A stretch of DNA of 64,000 bases from Haloarcula halobia (GCF_029338255.1 NZ_CP119787.1:3115631-3179630); one strand, 5' to 3'; counted from the stretch's first letter, positions 52,773 to 62,891 are shown. Numbers and translations are program-made. The notes: generated by a model not told the origin, from the sequence alone.

Positions 52773-54563
52773 CTACATCGAGTCCGGCGCGGCGACGCCC
52801 AGCACGTCCAGCGCGTTCGCGACGGCGTGGCGCGTCCCGGCGACCAGCGCCAGGCGTGCGGCGCGGGTCTCGGGTTCGGCGTCGAGGACCGGGCACTCGC
52901 GGTAGAAGGCGTTGAACGTCTCCGCGAGGTCACGGGTATAGGTGGCGACCGTGTGTGGCTGGAGGTCGTCGGCGGCCGTCTCGACCACGGCCGGGAAGCG
53001 GGCGAGGACCCGCAGGAGGTCGCGTTCCTCGGGTTCGTCGAGAGCGTCGGCGTCCGGCGCGGCCGGCACCTCGGCTTCGACCTCGTCGTCTCGCGGTTCC
53101 ACCGCTCGACTGTCCGAGGCGCGGTTCCGCGCCTCGCTAAGGATTCCGCAACACCGTGCGTGGACGTACTGGACGTACGGTGCGGACTGGGCCTCGAAGT
53201 CGAGCGCGCGGTCCCACTCGAAGGTGATACCCTTCGTCGGTTGCTTGGAGACGATGTCGTAGCGGACCGCCCCGATGCCGACCTGGTGGGCGATGCGCTC
53301 GACGTCCTCGTCGTCGAGGTCGTTGCGGGTCCGGTCCTCCAGCCGCGACTCGACCTCCTCGCGGGCGCGGTCGATGGCCTCGTCGAGCAGGTCGTCTAAG
53401 TCGATGCCGGTCCCCTCGCGGGTGCTCATCCCGCCGTCGGGGAGGTTGACCCACGAATAAAAGACCTGCCGGAGGGCGTCGGTGTCGTTGCCAAGCAGGT
53501 CCAGCGCCGCGGAGAGCTGGTCGGCCTGGAGCTTGTGGTCCTCCCCCAGCACCGTCACGGCACGGTCGTAGTTCTCGAACTTCCACTCGTGGTGGGCCAG
53601 GTCCCGCGTGGTGTACAGGGAGGTGCCGTCCGAGCGCAGGAAGACGAGGTGCTTCTCGAAGTCCGGCAGGTCCAGCTGCCAGGCGTCGTCCTCGTAGACC
53701 GCACAGTCCAGTTCCTTCAGGCGGCCCACCAGGTCGTCGGTGGAGCCGTCGCGCATGAATCGGGTCTCCTTGACGAACTCGTCGAACTCTGCGGGGAGGC
53801 GTTCGAGGGTGCCGCGCATCCCGCCCAGCACAGTATCGACAACCTCGGCGACTCGTTCGTAGGTGTCCTCGTCGCCCGCCTCGAGGCCCTGCAGGATGGC
53901 CTGGACCTCGGCCTCGGCCGACTCGACGCGCTCCGGGTCGGCCTCCTCCAGGAACTGGTTGCCCTTGCGGTAGTAGCGGACCATCTCGTACTCGGGGGAG
54001 TCCCGTTCCGGTTCGGGCAGGTCGCTCTCGTCGAATGTCTCGTAGGCCCACGTGAACACCGCGATCTGGCGGCCCGCGTCGTTGACGTAGTAGTGGCGGT
54101 CGACGTCGTAGCCGGCGTAATCGAGCACGCGTGCGACGGCGTCCCCGATGATGGGGTTGCGCGCCCGACCGACGTGGACCGGGCCGGTGGGGTTGGCCGA
54201 GGTGTGTTCGACGACGACGCTCTCGTGTCTGGCGGGCAGGCGACCGTAGTCGGCGTCGGTCGCGGCGTCGAGCGTGTCCGCGAAGTACGCGTCGCTGGGC
54301 AGAAAGTTGACGTAGGGGCCCTGAGTCGCGACCGTGCTGACGTAGGGCAGGGCCGCGGCGTCTATCTCGTCGGCGACCCGGGCGGCGACCTCCGGCGGCG
54401 GGGCGCCGACCTCACCGGCGAGGCGGAAGGCCACGCTCGAGGCGAGGACGGCGTCGACGTCCGCCGGCGGCTCCTCGATACCGAGGTCGTCGGTCGGCAG
54501 GTCGAGACGCGTGAGCGCGGACTCGAGGGCGTCCTCGACCTCCGCGCGGAGCTGCAGGAACAT
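52773..54563 (-). CDS. argS: arginyl-tRNA synthetase
   Basis: A 596-residue class I synthetase with an N-terminal Add-1 domain (about 1-110). The HIGH-type motif is [25 protein letters not shown] and a [15 protein letters not shown] segment follow, and the usual KMSKS is replaced by [13 protein letters not shown], as in many ArgRS. The C-terminal anticodon domain carries a [21 protein letters not shown] stretch, cited as [14 protein letters not shown]. An Asp/Glu/Pro insert is present near residue 500. The start is the ATG at 54563. Confidence 0.95.
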   Translation of the reverse strand: MFLQLRAEVEDALESALTRLDLPTDDLGIEEPPADVDAVLASSVAFRLAGEVGAPPPEVAARVADEIDAAALPYVSTVATQGPYVNFLPSDAYFADTLDAATDADYGRLPARHESVVVEHTSANPTGPVHVGRARNPIIGDAVARVLDYAGYDVDRHYYVNDAGRQIAVFTWAYETFDESDLPEPERDSPEYEMVRYYRKGNQFLEEADPERVESAEAEVQAILQGLEAGDEDTYERVAEVVDTVLGGMRGTLERLPAEFDEFVKETRFMRDGSTDDLVGRLKELDCAVYEDDAWQLDLPDFEKHLVFLRSDGTSLYTTRDLAHHEWKFENYDRAVTVLGEDHKLQADQLSAALDLLGNDTDALRQVFYSWVNLPDGGMSTREGTGIDLDDLLDEAIDRAREEVESRLEDRTRNDLDDEDVERIAHQVGIGAVRYDIVSKQPTKGITFEWDRALDFEAQSAPYVQYVHARCCGILSEARNRASDSRAVEPRDDEVEAEVPAAPDADALDEPEERDLLRVLARFPAVVETAADDLQPHTVATYTRDLAETFNAFYRECPVLDAEPETRAARLALVAGTRHAVANALDVLGVAAPDSM

Positions 54564-54614
54564 ACGCCCGGCTTTCGCGGCGGGGGGTAAATGGGTAACG
54601 AAAGGCCCGATCGG

Positions 54615-56381
54615 TCAGGTAAGCAGCCGGGGGCCAAAGACCATCAGGACGAGCCCGCCGATCATCGACAGGGTGACCGTCAGCGTGACAGCCGTGGTCA
54701 GGCGCCGCCGGTCCGGGATCGGCAGCCGGGAGACGAACGACTCCGTCGTCGTCCGGAGGATGTGCCCGCCGTCGAGCGGGAACGTCGGCACGCAGTTGAA
54801 CTGCCCGATGACGACGTTTATCCACCCGGTCCAGAACAGCGCGTTAGCCAGGACGAAGACGCCGCCGGTACCGAGGGCGGAAAGCGGTCCCTGGACGGTA
54901 TAGAAGCTCGTCGCGATGCCGGTGAAGCCGGCGAAGTTGTAGCCGAAGCCGCCGGCGACCCCGATAAAGGGCAGGATGAGCACGCCGAAGACTCGCTGGG
55001 CGAACGAAAAGCCCCGGTCGGCCGTCGGGTCGTCCGTCTCGCCGCCGATGAAAGAGAGGAAGGTGGCGGCGGGGTACTCGTCGATGCCGAAGTCGTCGAC
55101 GGAGACGCCGCTGACCCCCGCCAGCGCGTTGATACCGAGGATGCCGTTGTCGGACCCTGCGGTCGACCCGAGCGTGACGTCGTACGTCCGGCGCTCGCCG
55201 TCGACGTAGCCGGTGACGGTCACCCGGTCGCCCGGGCTGGTCCGATCGAGCGCGGTCAGGAGTGCCTGGGAGTCGTGAATCCGCTGGCCGTCGAGCTCGG
55301 TGACGACCATGGACCCGCCGGCGGGGCCACCCGCGTCGGCCAGCGCACCGCCCTCGGCCACGAGGACGTAACTGCCAAGCGGCATGGTCACCGTCCGGCC
55401 GCCCTCGGTCTGGAGCGTCGCGACAGTGGTGTTGCGCGCGGCCCGTTCGAACTCGCTGCGGGTGCTCACCGCCGTCCCGTTGACCGCGGTGATGGTGTCC
55501 CCGTTGCGCAGTTGCGAGCTCTGGACGGCGCTGGCGACGACGACGGCCCGCTCGACGGGGACGGCCTCGCCGTCGCGCCGCGAGACGGTCACGGTCTGGT
55601 TGTCGGTCGCCGCGAGGACTGCCTCGAGGTCGCGCCCGTTCGCGACGGGGTCGCCGTCGACGGCCGTGATGACGTCGCCGGACTCGAGGCCGGCGTCGGC
55701 GGCTGGCGTCCCTTCCAGCGTCCCCCCGACCGGGACGCCGTCGACGACGGCGATGGCGCCCGCGACGGGTCCAAACAGGAGGACGAGCGCGACCAGGGCC
55801 AGCGCGAAGTTGTTCGTCACGCCCGCGGCGTACATCCGGGTCTGTGCGCCCCGGTCCGACTTCAGGAGCGCCTCCTCGTCGGGTTCGACGAAGGCTCCGA
55901 CGGGGACCACGGTCAGCATCGCCAGCCCCATCGACTCGATGTCGATGTCCTCGACCCGGCAGAGCAGTCCGTGGCCGCCCTCGTGGACGACCAGGCCAAG
56001 CACCAGGCCCAGGACGATCTCGGGCGCCACCGAGAGCGGGAGGAAGTCGTTGACGCCGGGGATCGCCAGCGCGTTGCGCGGTTCGTTCAGCGCGGAGGGC
56101 TGTGGGTCGAGGATCGCCTGGACGGCCCCGACGGCGACCAGCAGGAAGGACCCGACCATCACGACGATGGCGATGCCGACACCCAGGTTCCCCCAGGCCC
56201 GCCAGAACCGCTTCGGGCGGGCCAGCCAGGTCAGGAACGCCTTTCCGCGCTGGGTGTGTATCGTCGTGATCGGGCCGCTGAACCGGACGTACTCGGGTAC
56301 CACGCCACGGGCACGGAGGACCATCGCCACGAAACTGTAGGCGACGAGGCCCGCGAGGACCCACGTCAGCGTGCTCACCAT
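54615..56381 (-). CDS. site-2-protease-type M50 metallopeptidase with PDZ domains
   Basis: The 588-residue membrane protease has the zinc motif VHEGGHG (HExxH) in a membrane helix near residue 140 and the second zinc ligand in FPLDGGHILR near residue 535. Two PDZ domains lie between them (about 215-285 and 290-420), with GLESGDVITAVDGDPVANG and the QLRNGDTITAVNG repeat. About six to eight membrane helices are visible. It would cut membrane-bound regulators or signal-peptide remnants inside the membrane. The substrate is unknown. A 216-base gap without a gene (56382-56597) precedes it. Confidence 0.9.
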   Translation of the reverse strand: MVSTLTWVLAGLVAYSFVAMVLRARGVVPEYVRFSGPITTIHTQRGKAFLTWLARPKRFWRAWGNLGVGIAIVVMVGSFLLVAVGAVQAILDPQPSALNEPRNALAIPGVNDFLPLSVAPEIVLGLVLGLVVHEGGHGLLCRVEDIDIESMGLAMLTVVPVGAFVEPDEEALLKSDRGAQTRMYAAGVTNNFALALVALVLLFGPVAGAIAVVDGVPVGGTLEGTPAADAGLESGDVITAVDGDPVANGRDLEAVLAATDNQTVTVSRRDGEAVPVERAVVVASAVQSSQLRNGDTITAVNGTAVSTRSEFERAARNTTVATLQTEGGRTVTMPLGSYVLVAEGGALADAGGPAGGSMVVTELDGQRIHDSQALLTALDRTSPGDRVTVTGYVDGERRTYDVTLGSTAGSDNGILGINALAGVSGVSVDDFGIDEYPAATFLSFIGGETDDPTADRGFSFAQRVFGVLILPFIGVAGGFGYNFAGFTGIATSFYTVQGPLSALGTGGVFVLANALFWTGWINVVIGQFNCVPTFPLDGGHILRTTTESFVSRLPIPDRRRLTTAVTLTVTLSMIGGLVLMVFGPRLLT

Positions 56382-56597
56382 CTACCGCTATGGAAGGGGC
56401 ACCGATTCAAGAGGGTTTGGTTCCACGCAGTCGGCCAGTCAGTGGGCGTCACGACAGCGAGCGATGGTCCCGCAGACGACGGTCGGGACCGACCACCCGG
56501 CCATGGACGCGGCGACCGTCGCCCCGGCGAGGTGGAGGGCACTGCGGCGGTCCATCCGTGCCGACCGGCCGGGCGACAGATCAGTGTACCGACCGGC

Positions 56598-58238
56598 CTA
56601 CGCCTCGCGGCGGAGCCGGTCGACGACGAACTCGCGGTCGAGTTTCGCGATGAACGGGCCCAGTTGCGGGCCCTGCGTGTCGTCGAACAGCAGGCGGTAG
56701 CCCGCCGCGAAGAACTCGCCGATGTCGATGTCGTGGCGTTTCGCCGTCTCGTATATCTCGCCCTGGATCTCGTCGCCGTCGTGGCCCTCCGCCACGAAAT
56801 CGGCCAGTTCGTCCAGCGCGGCCTGGGTCGCCACGTCGAACTCGGCGTCCGGCATCGCGGTTCGCTTGAGCTCGTAGTCGAACTCGTTGCCGGTCCGGCG
56901 GGCCCAGTTGCGGGCGCGCTCGACCCGCGCCAGGGCACTCTCGACGGCCCACTCGGGGGCGTCGTCGGGGATGTGGCCCTCGTTTCGTGCGATCTCCTCG
57001 CGCAGGTCGGGGTCGTCGGTCATCCCCAGCACGGCGGCGAAGGTGTAGGGGATACGCAGACGCTCCTGGCGGGGGTCGTCGACGACCATCGGGTAGGCGC
57101 GCTCGGCCAGTTCCCGCTCGTCGTCCTCGCGGGGCTCCACTTCGCCGAAGTACACCCGCTCGAACGCGTCGAACTCGTCGACGAGCTGGTCGACGTGCTC
57201 GACCGAGAAGTCCCGCTGCTTGCGGGGGTTCTTCACGAAGAAGTACCGGAAGACCTCCGGTTCCAGCAGGTCGAGCACCTCGTCGACCGTGACGACGTTG
57301 CCCGACGACGAGGAGAGCGGTTCGCCGTCGAGCGTGAACCACTCGTAGACCATCGGGACGGGCGGCCGGATGTCCAAGACGTTCTCGGCGACGTCCTCGC
57401 CGGAGGGCCAGGAGCCCTCGGCGTGGTCCTTGCCGAACGGCTCGAAGTCCACGCCCAGAATCTCCCACTGGGCGGGCCACTCGAAGCGCCACGGGAGCTT
57501 GCCGTCCCGGAGCGAGGCGACGCCCTCGTGGCCACAGCCCTCGATCGTCTGGTCGCCGGCCTCGACGTCCGTACAGACGTAGTGGACCTCGCCGGCGTCC
57601 AGGTCGACGTCCGTGACGCCCTCGGTGAGTTTTCCGCATTCCTCACACTGGGGGACGAACGGGACGTACTCCTCGTCGACCTTGTTCTGGTAGTCGGCGA
57701 GCACCTCGCGGGCCCGGTCGGCGCGGTCGAGCACCCGCCGGGTGACCGCCTCGAACTCCCCTTCGGCGTACAGCCGGGTGTTCGAGACGAACTCGACGTC
57801 GACGCCGACGAGGTCGGCGCTCTTTTTCAGCAGGTTCGTGAAGTGCGCGCCGTAGGAGTCACAGCAGCCGAAGGGGTCGGGGATGTCGGTGTAGGGCTTG
57901 CCGAGGTTCCGGCCGAGCGCGCCCGCGTCGACCTCACCTAGGCCGACGACGTTCCACTCCAGGTCGGCGAGTTGCCGGGGGACCTTCCGCAGGCGGTCCT
58001 TGTCGTCGGCGGTGAAGACCTGCCGGACCTCGTGGCCGCGGTCGCGCAGCGCTTCGGCGACGAAGTAGCCTCGCATTATCTCGTTGAAGTGGCCAATGTG
58101 GGGCACGCCCGAGGGAGAGACGCCGCCCTTGACGACGATGGGGTCCTCGGGGTCGCGAGCCTCGACGGCGTCGGCGACAGAGTCGGCCCAGAACGCCCGC
58201 CGGCCGCCGCGACCGACCTCGTACGGGTCTTCGGCCAT
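56598..58238 (-). CDS. lysS: lysyl-tRNA synthetase, class I
   Basis: This is a 546-residue archaeal class I LysRS. The HIGH motif is SGVPHIGHFNEIM, the KMSKS equivalent is LSSSSGNVVTV, and a zinc-ribbon pair (PQCEECGKLT and the later EGCGHEG) lies in between. The C-terminal helical anticodon domain ends FIAKLDREFVVDRLRREA. The start is the ATG at 58238, one base after the stop codon of pyrH, so the two genes are co-transcribed. Confidence 0.95.
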   Translation of the reverse strand: MAEDPYEVGRGGRRAFWADSVADAVEARDPEDPIVVKGGVSPSGVPHIGHFNEIMRGYFVAEALRDRGHEVRQVFTADDKDRLRKVPRQLADLEWNVVGLGEVDAGALGRNLGKPYTDIPDPFGCCDSYGAHFTNLLKKSADLVGVDVEFVSNTRLYAEGEFEAVTRRVLDRADRAREVLADYQNKVDEEYVPFVPQCEECGKLTEGVTDVDLDAGEVHYVCTDVEAGDQTIEGCGHEGVASLRDGKLPWRFEWPAQWEILGVDFEPFGKDHAEGSWPSGEDVAENVLDIRPPVPMVYEWFTLDGEPLSSSSGNVVTVDEVLDLLEPEVFRYFFVKNPRKQRDFSVEHVDQLVDEFDAFERVYFGEVEPREDDERELAERAYPMVVDDPRQERLRIPYTFAAVLGMTDDPDLREEIARNEGHIPDDAPEWAVESALARVERARNWARRTGNEFDYELKRTAMPDAEFDVATQAALDELADFVAEGHDGDEIQGEIYETAKRHDIDIGEFFAAGYRLLFDDTQGPQLGPFIAKLDREFVVDRLRREA

Positions 58239-58239
58239 C

Positions 58240-58926
58240 TCAGGCCCCCGGAACGATGGCGGTACCGTCGACGTCGTCGTCCTGGACGGCCTGCCGGACG
58301 CGGTCGGGGTCAGTCCCGTCGAGGACGACCGTCTCGATGCCCGAGCGCTGGATGACCTTCGCGGCCAGCAGGTCGACGGGCGCGTTGCTCCCGGCGTTCA
58401 TCTCGTTGCCGACGACGATGTCGACGAGTTCGTCGGCAGTGAGCTCGTCGAAGCGTGTCGCGTCGGGGTCCTCGTTCGGATCGGCGTCGTAGACGCCGGG
58501 GACCGAGGTGGCATAGACGAGCAGGTCGGCGTCGACGTACTCGGCGAACGAGGCGGCGACGGCGTCGGTGGTCTGAGCGGCGACGATACCCCCCAGGACC
58601 GGCACCTCGCCCCGGCGCATGGTCGCCCGGCCCTCGTCGTAACTCTCGGCCGGCGCGGGCGCGGCCAGGTCATCGAGCGCGGCCGTCAGCAGGCGCCCGT
58701 TCAGGCGCGTGACGGCGATGCCCAGCTGGTCGAGTTCGATCTCGTTTGCGCCCAGTTCGCGGGCGGCACCGATGTACTTCCGTGCGGTGGGCCCGCCGCC
58801 CACCACGGCGCCGAGGCGGTGACCCGCGTCCACGAGCGCCTGGACGACGTCCGCGTAGGCTTCGACTCGGTCTGATTCCAGGTCGGGGGCCAGGACGCTC
58901 CCGCCGACTGAGACGACGACTTTCAT
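58240..58926 (-). CDS. pyrH: UMP kinase (archaeal type)
   Basis: A 228-residue amino-acid-kinase-fold enzyme making UDP from UMP. It begins MKVVVSVGGSVLAP, with GAVVGGGPTARKYIG, LGGIVAAQTTDAVAA and the YATSVPGVYDADPNEDPDA nucleotide segment, and ends IETVVLDGTDPDRV. The length is typical of archaeal PyrH. It heads a pyrH-lysS unit. Confidence 0.94.
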   Translation of the reverse strand: MKVVVSVGGSVLAPDLESDRVEAYADVVQALVDAGHRLGAVVGGGPTARKYIGAARELGANEIELDQLGIAVTRLNGRLLTAALDDLAAPAPAESYDEGRATMRRGEVPVLGGIVAAQTTDAVAASFAEYVDADLLVYATSVPGVYDADPNEDPDATRFDELTADELVDIVVGNEMNAGSNAPVDLLAAKVIQRSGIETVVLDGTDPDRVRQAVQDDDVDGTAIVPGA

Positions 58927-59071
58927 TGGCCCGGCGTAGCCACGATGCGGTCTTAAGGGTTGTCAAGCCCACTGACCAACCGGCCGCCTCGACCGGCAGA
59001 CGCCACACTATATCCGGCAACATGCTCCGTTAAATGCGCCACTGGGTACGTGAGAAATCGGTTTTACACAG

Positions 59072-59127
59072 GCTATATAGCAACGACATCCGGACTCGAT
59101 TTTACCGACGCTAAAGCGTTCGTAAAA
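59072..59127. promoter_or_regulatory. TATA palindrome and large imperfect inverted repeat in a 333-base gap
   Basis: GCTATATAGC (59072-59081) is a perfect palindrome carrying a TATA element for either strand. Bases 59100-59127 form a 28-base imperfect palindrome, 11 of 14 positions matching, around ACGCTAAAGCGT. The gap 58927-59259 between pyrH and the DUF7123 gene is AT-rich for this genome and has no gene. Confidence 0.4.
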
Positions 59128-59215
59128 TGTCTAAGCGCCTCTCGAACCGTCGTAAAAGGACGATTTTTCGTTGATTTCGGCTGAAAGTGACCGAAGAGAC
59201 TCGAAGGTTCCTTCC

Positions 59216-59223
59216 TTTATATA
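59216..59223 (+). promoter_or_regulatory. TATA box of the DUF7123-like gene
   Basis: tttatata at 59216-59223 predicts transcription from about 59246, just before GAGGTGA (59248-59254) and the ATG at 59260. Confidence 0.55.
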
Positions 59224-59259
59224 CTCGTCCCGCAGCAAGGGGGTAGTGAGGTGACACAG

Positions 59260-59508
59260 ATGAGCGCGACAGTTTCCCCTGCTACGAAAGAAGAGCCCTC
59301 CAAAGAAGAACGCCTGCAGTCCTTCCTCACCAAGAAGGCGGCCGACGGCGAGATGTACTTCAAGAGCAAGTTCATCGCGGACGAAGTCGGCCTCTCCCCG
59401 AAGGAGATCGGCGCGCTGATGGTCAAGCTGAAAGACAGCGCGTCCGAGCTCGAGGTCGAGAAGTGGTCCTACACCAGCGCGACCACCTGGCGCGTCGAAC
59501 CCGCGTAA
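59260..59508 (+). CDS. small winged-helix-like protein (DUF7123 family)
   Basis: The 82-residue protein has the conserved core DGEMYFKSKFIADEVGLSPK followed by EIGALMVKLKDS and EVEKWSYTSATTWRVE. Helix, GLSPKEIG turn and helix look like a winged helix, so DNA binding is likely but unproven. The start is the ATG at 59260, with GAGGTGA five bases upstream. The GTG at 59251 is the alternative. Such proteins are very conserved across haloarchaea, and the target is unknown. Confidence 0.8.
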   Translation: MSATVSPATKEEPSKEERLQSFLTKKAADGEMYFKSKFIADEVGLSPKEIGALMVKLKDSASELEVEKWSYTSATTWRVEPA

Positions 59509-59663
59509 CCGCCCCAGCCGGTCCCCTCTACCGTCGAGTGTTCGCGCTTTCGGACCCACCCGGTCGGCCCGACCCGGCGGGTCCACCGAACGCTATGCCA
59601 TCACGCGCCCGGATAGCCGACCTTACCCGGGTAGTACGGTCCTTCGGCCCGGTATGGCCGACA

Positions 59664-59671
59664 GTATATTA
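59664..59671 (+). promoter_or_regulatory. TATA box of the second M50 protease gene
   Basis: gtatatta at 59664-59671 lies about 30 bases before the ATG at 59698, a leaderless arrangement. Confidence 0.5.
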
Positions 59672-59697
59672 GTAGCCAGCGCCCATATCGAGTGACG

Positions 59698-60894
59698 ATG
59701 AGCCGCTCCGCCGACGACCCACCCGCGCCGGCCGAGTTCTCGGACGTGTTCTTCGTGACGGCCGTGCGGCGCGACGGGGAGGCGGTCAGGTACGTCGGTG
59801 ACTCGCTGGTCCCGCCGGAGGCGCTCCTCGCCGAGCTCCGCCCCCGGTTCCGCGAGCGGGGCTATACGCTCTCCCTCCAGCGGCGGTCGGCCGCCACGGG
59901 GCCGACGGACGGGGGGACGACGCTCGACAGTCCGTCGGGAGGCCGGACCGCCCCGTACGAACTCGTCGCCGAACCCACCGGGACCGACACGGGCGGCGTA
60001 CCGTGGCTGAACGTGGTCCTCTTGCTCGTGACTGTCGCCTCGACGCTGTACGTCGGCGCCAGCCGGTGGTACTACATCCCGGTCTTCGAACAGCCCTGGC
60101 GCGTCATCGAGGCCTGGCCGTTCGTCGTCGCGATGCTGGGCGTGCTGGGCATCCACGAGCTGGGCCACTACGCGGCCGCGCGGTACCACGGCGTCGACGT
60201 GACGCTTCCCTACTTCATCCCGTTCCCGTCGCTGCTGGGGACGATGGGTGCGGTCATCAACATCCGCGGCCGCATCCCGGACCGGACGGTCCTGTTCGAC
60301 ATCGGCGTCGCCGGCCCGCTTGCGGGCCTGGTCGCGACGGCCGTCGTGACAGTCGTCGGCCTCTCGCTCGACCCCATCACCGTCCCCGAGCGGGTCGCAG
60401 AGGGGGGCGCGAACTTCGTCATCACCTTCCAGGACCCGCTGCTCCTGCAGGCGCTCGAGTTCATGGTGCGGTCGGCCGGGCTCGGCGCGGAGTACGGGCC
60501 CGGCACGGCCGTCCACCCCATCGTCTTCGCCGGGTGGGCCGGGATGTTCTTCACCTTCCTGAACCTGCTGCCGGTCGGGCAACTCGACGGCGGGCACATC
60601 GTCCGCGCGATTCTGGGCCCGCGCCAGGAGACGGTCGCCGCGGCCGTCCCGGGTGGCCTGTTCGCGCTCGCCGGCTTCCTCTATTTCACCCGCGATCCGC
60701 CGCCCGTCGGCTTCGGCGTCTGGACGCTGTGGGTGTTCTGGGGGCTGTTCGCGACCGGCCTGGCGTACGCCGGCCCGGCGAGGCCCACCGTCGACGACAC
60801 GCTCGACCGCCGGCGGGTCGCCATCGGCGTGGTGACCTTCGCGCTGGGCCTGGCCTGTTTCACGCCGGTCCCGTTCGAGATCGTTGCTGCCTGA
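59698..60894 (+). CDS. site-2-protease-type M50 metallopeptidase
   Basis: A 398-residue membrane protease with an N-terminal cytoplasmic region (about 1-95) resembling the extension of archaeal/plant EGY-type S2P proteins. HELGH lies in a membrane helix (GIHELGHYAAARYHGV, about residue 155), and NLLPVGQLDGGHIVRA near residue 290 has the third zinc ligand. PYFIPFPSLLGTMGAVINIRG is the substrate-loop segment typical of this subfamily and is quoted here only in part as IPFPSLLGTMGAV. It has no PDZ domain, unlike the protease at 54615. Confidence 0.9.
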   Translation: MSRSADDPPAPAEFSDVFFVTAVRRDGEAVRYVGDSLVPPEALLAELRPRFRERGYTLSLQRRSAATGPTDGGTTLDSPSGGRTAPYELVAEPTGTDTGGVPWLNVVLLLVTVASTLYVGASRWYYIPVFEQPWRVIEAWPFVVAMLGVLGIHELGHYAAARYHGVDVTLPYFIPFPSLLGTMGAVINIRGRIPDRTVLFDIGVAGPLAGLVATAVVTVVGLSLDPITVPERVAEGGANFVITFQDPLLLQALEFMVRSAGLGAEYGPGTAVHPIVFAGWAGMFFTFLNLLPVGQLDGGHIVRAILGPRQETVAAAVPGGLFALAGFLYFTRDPPPVGFGVWTLWVFWGLFATGLAYAGPARPTVDDTLDRRRVAIGVVTFALGLACFTPVPFEIVAA

Positions 60895-60902
60895 CCCGAG
60901 AG

Positions 60903-61769
60903 TCAGTGCGAGTAGCCCCGGTCCGGCAACGGATCGCCGTCGAGCATCACGCCCGACTGGGTGACCCTGCCGATGCGATGGAGCGGGCAGGGGACCGCCT
61001 GGCGGGCATCGTCGAAGTCCGGTTCCGGCACCGTACAGACGAGTTCGAAGTCCTCGCCGAGAAAGAGGCCCAGTTCGCGGCGCTCCGCGGCGTCCGCTGC
61101 CACCCCATCGACGCGCTCGTCGATGGGCAGGGGCGACTCGATAGCGGCCCCACAGTCGCTGGCCGCCGTCAGCTGGTGGAGCGATCGGGCCAACCCGTCG
61201 CTGGAGTCCAGCATCGCCGTCGCGTGTGGGCGAAGCGCGGTCCCGGCGGCCACTCGCGGTTGGAAGCGAAAGAGGGCGTTCGCGCGCTCGATTTCGCCCC
61301 GCTCGAACAGTTCGAGGGCGACCCCGGTCCGGCCCAGCGTCCCGGTGACACAGACCGCCTCGCCCGGCGAGGCCCCGGAGCGCAGGACGGGGTCGTCGAC
61401 CTCGCCCAGCGCCGTCGTCGCGACGGTGAACTCCTCGTGGCCGTCGAGGTCGCCACCGACGTACTCGGCGCCGACGGCGTCACAGACGTCGCTCGCCCCG
61501 TCGACGAACGACAGGAGGTCCTCTGCGTCGAACGCTGGCACCCCGTAGACGGCCACCGCGGCCGTCGCCCGAGCGCCCATCGCCGCCACGTCCGAGAGCG
61601 AGGCACCGACGGCCCGCCAGCCGGCCGTGTAGCGGGTCGTCCCGTCCGGGAAGTCGGTTCGGTCGTGGAGCATGTCCGTCGTGAGGACCTGGCCGTCGAC
61701 GACGGCACAGTCGTCGCCGGCCGCCGACAACCGATCGCCGATGAGCGCGAGTGCGGCCTGTTCGTCCAT
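60903..61769 (-). CDS. thiL: thiamine-monophosphate kinase ThiL
   Basis: A 288-residue PurM-fold kinase of thiamine diphosphate synthesis. It reads DEQAALALIGDRLSAAGDDCAVVDGQV, then TTDMLHDRTDFP, SLSDVAAMGA, GGDLDGHEEFTV, MLDSSDGLARSLHQL and LFLGEDFELVCTV. The start is the ATG at 61769, because the longer upstream frame is not similar to the family. The overall length is slightly below bacterial ThiL (about 320), as in other haloarchaea. Confidence 0.92.
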   Translation of the reverse strand: MDEQAALALIGDRLSAAGDDCAVVDGQVLTTDMLHDRTDFPDGTTRYTAGWRAVGASLSDVAAMGARATAAVAVYGVPAFDAEDLLSFVDGASDVCDAVGAEYVGGDLDGHEEFTVATTALGEVDDPVLRSGASPGEAVCVTGTLGRTGVALELFERGEIERANALFRFQPRVAAGTALRPHATAMLDSSDGLARSLHQLTAASDCGAAIESPLPIDERVDGVAADAAERRELGLFLGEDFELVCTVPEPDFDDARQAVPCPLHRIGRVTQSGVMLDGDPLPDRGYSH

Positions 61770-61847
61770 ACCGTCCAGTGGTGACCGGCGGGCAAAACGG
61801 TCGGGGATTGCGGTGCCTTCATACCCACGACGCCCGACGGCACCGAT

Positions 61848-62891
61848 ATGGACGAGAGCCGGTGGGCGACGGTCCTTGGCTTCGCTGGCACGCTGGTCGT
61901 GCTCTCGGCGCTCGTGGTGGTCGTCGGCGTCGACGACACCGTCCGGGCGCTGACCCGTGCCGACCCGGGGGCGGTGGTGGTGGTGGTCGCCATCGCCGTC
62001 GTCTGGCTCACCTCGTGGGGCCTGGCGCTGTGGACCATCCTCCGCGCGCTGAACGCACCCATCGCGGCGCACCGCGCAGTACTGCTCTTTGCGGGTGCCG
62101 TCTTCTCGAACAACGTCACGCCCTTCGGCCAGGCGGGCGGGGAACCGCTCAGCGCCCTGCTCATCTCGACGGCCGCTGACAGCGAGTACGAGACCGGCCT
62201 GGCGGCCATCGCCAGCGTCGACACCATCCACTTCGTCCCCTCGGTGGGCTACGCCATCGTCGGGTTCACCTTCGTCGCGGCCGGCGCGGTCCGGCTCGGG
62301 CGGAACCTCATCTTCGCCGCCGCCGCCGTGGCCGTCCTGGCCGTCGGCCTCCCCGTCGGCGCGTACCTGGGCTGGCGGTACCGATACGAGCTCGAGGCCG
62401 CCGTCGTCAGGCTCTTCACCCCCGTCATCCGCTTCCTCGGTCGCATCGCACCCCGTCGCTCGCCGCCCACCGCCCGGATGATCGAGGACCGCATCGAGAG
62501 CTTCTTCCAGGCCATCGACCGCGTCGCGACCGACCGGTGGACGCTGCTCCAGACGCTCGGGTTCTCGGCGCTCGGGTGGGCCTGTCTGGCCGCCTCGCTG
62601 TGGACGTCGCTGTACGCCGTCGGGTACAGCGTCCCGCCGTCGACGGTGCTACTCGTGGTCCCGGTCGGCAGCATCGCCAGTCTCGCCCCGCTTCCCGGCG
62701 GATCCGGCGCCATCGAGGCCGTCCTGGTGACGCTGCTCGTCTCGACGGCACCGGTGCCGGCGGCGGCGGCCACCTCCGCCGTCCTCGTCCACCGCGGTGC
62801 GACCTACCTGCTCCCGACGATCGTCGGCAGCGGCGTCGCGACGGCGCTGGGCGTCGACCGCGCCGTCGAGTTGAACCGCGAGGACGAGTGA
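61848..62891 (+). CDS. flippase-like integral membrane protein (UPF0104/TIGR00374)
   Basis: The 347-residue protein has about eight membrane helices. The family core FAGAVFSNNVTPFGQAGGEPLSALL appears near residue 95 (quoted here as SNNVTPFGQAGGEP), and the ending PVGSIASLAPLPGGSGAIEA is the second conserved site. It is related to the lysylphosphatidylglycerol synthase membrane domain and to AglD-type proteins, and may move or modify lipids or lipid-linked sugars. The substrate is unknown. Confidence 0.85.
   Translation: MDESRWATVLGFAGTLVVLSALVVVVGVDDTVRALTRADPGAVVVVVAIAVVWLTSWGLALWTILRALNAPIAAHRAVLLFAGAVFSNNVTPFGQAGGEPLSALLISTAADSEYETGLAAIASVDTIHFVPSVGYAIVGFTFVAAGAVRLGRNLIFAAAAVAVLAVGLPVGAYLGWRYRYELEAAVVRLFTPVIRFLGRIAPRRSPPTARMIEDRIESFFQAIDRVATDRWTLLQTLGFSALGWACLAASLWTSLYAVGYSVPPSTVLLVVPVGSIASLAPLPGGSGAIEAVLVTLLVSTAPVPAAAATSAVLVHRGATYLLPTIVGSGVATALGVDRAVELNREDE

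Noticed and set aside
54591-57941. Very long plus-strand open frame opposite the M50 protease and lysS
   Set aside because: It is a by-product of GC-rich third positions opposite two real minus-strand genes. The protein is Asp/Arg/Gly-rich with no domain order.
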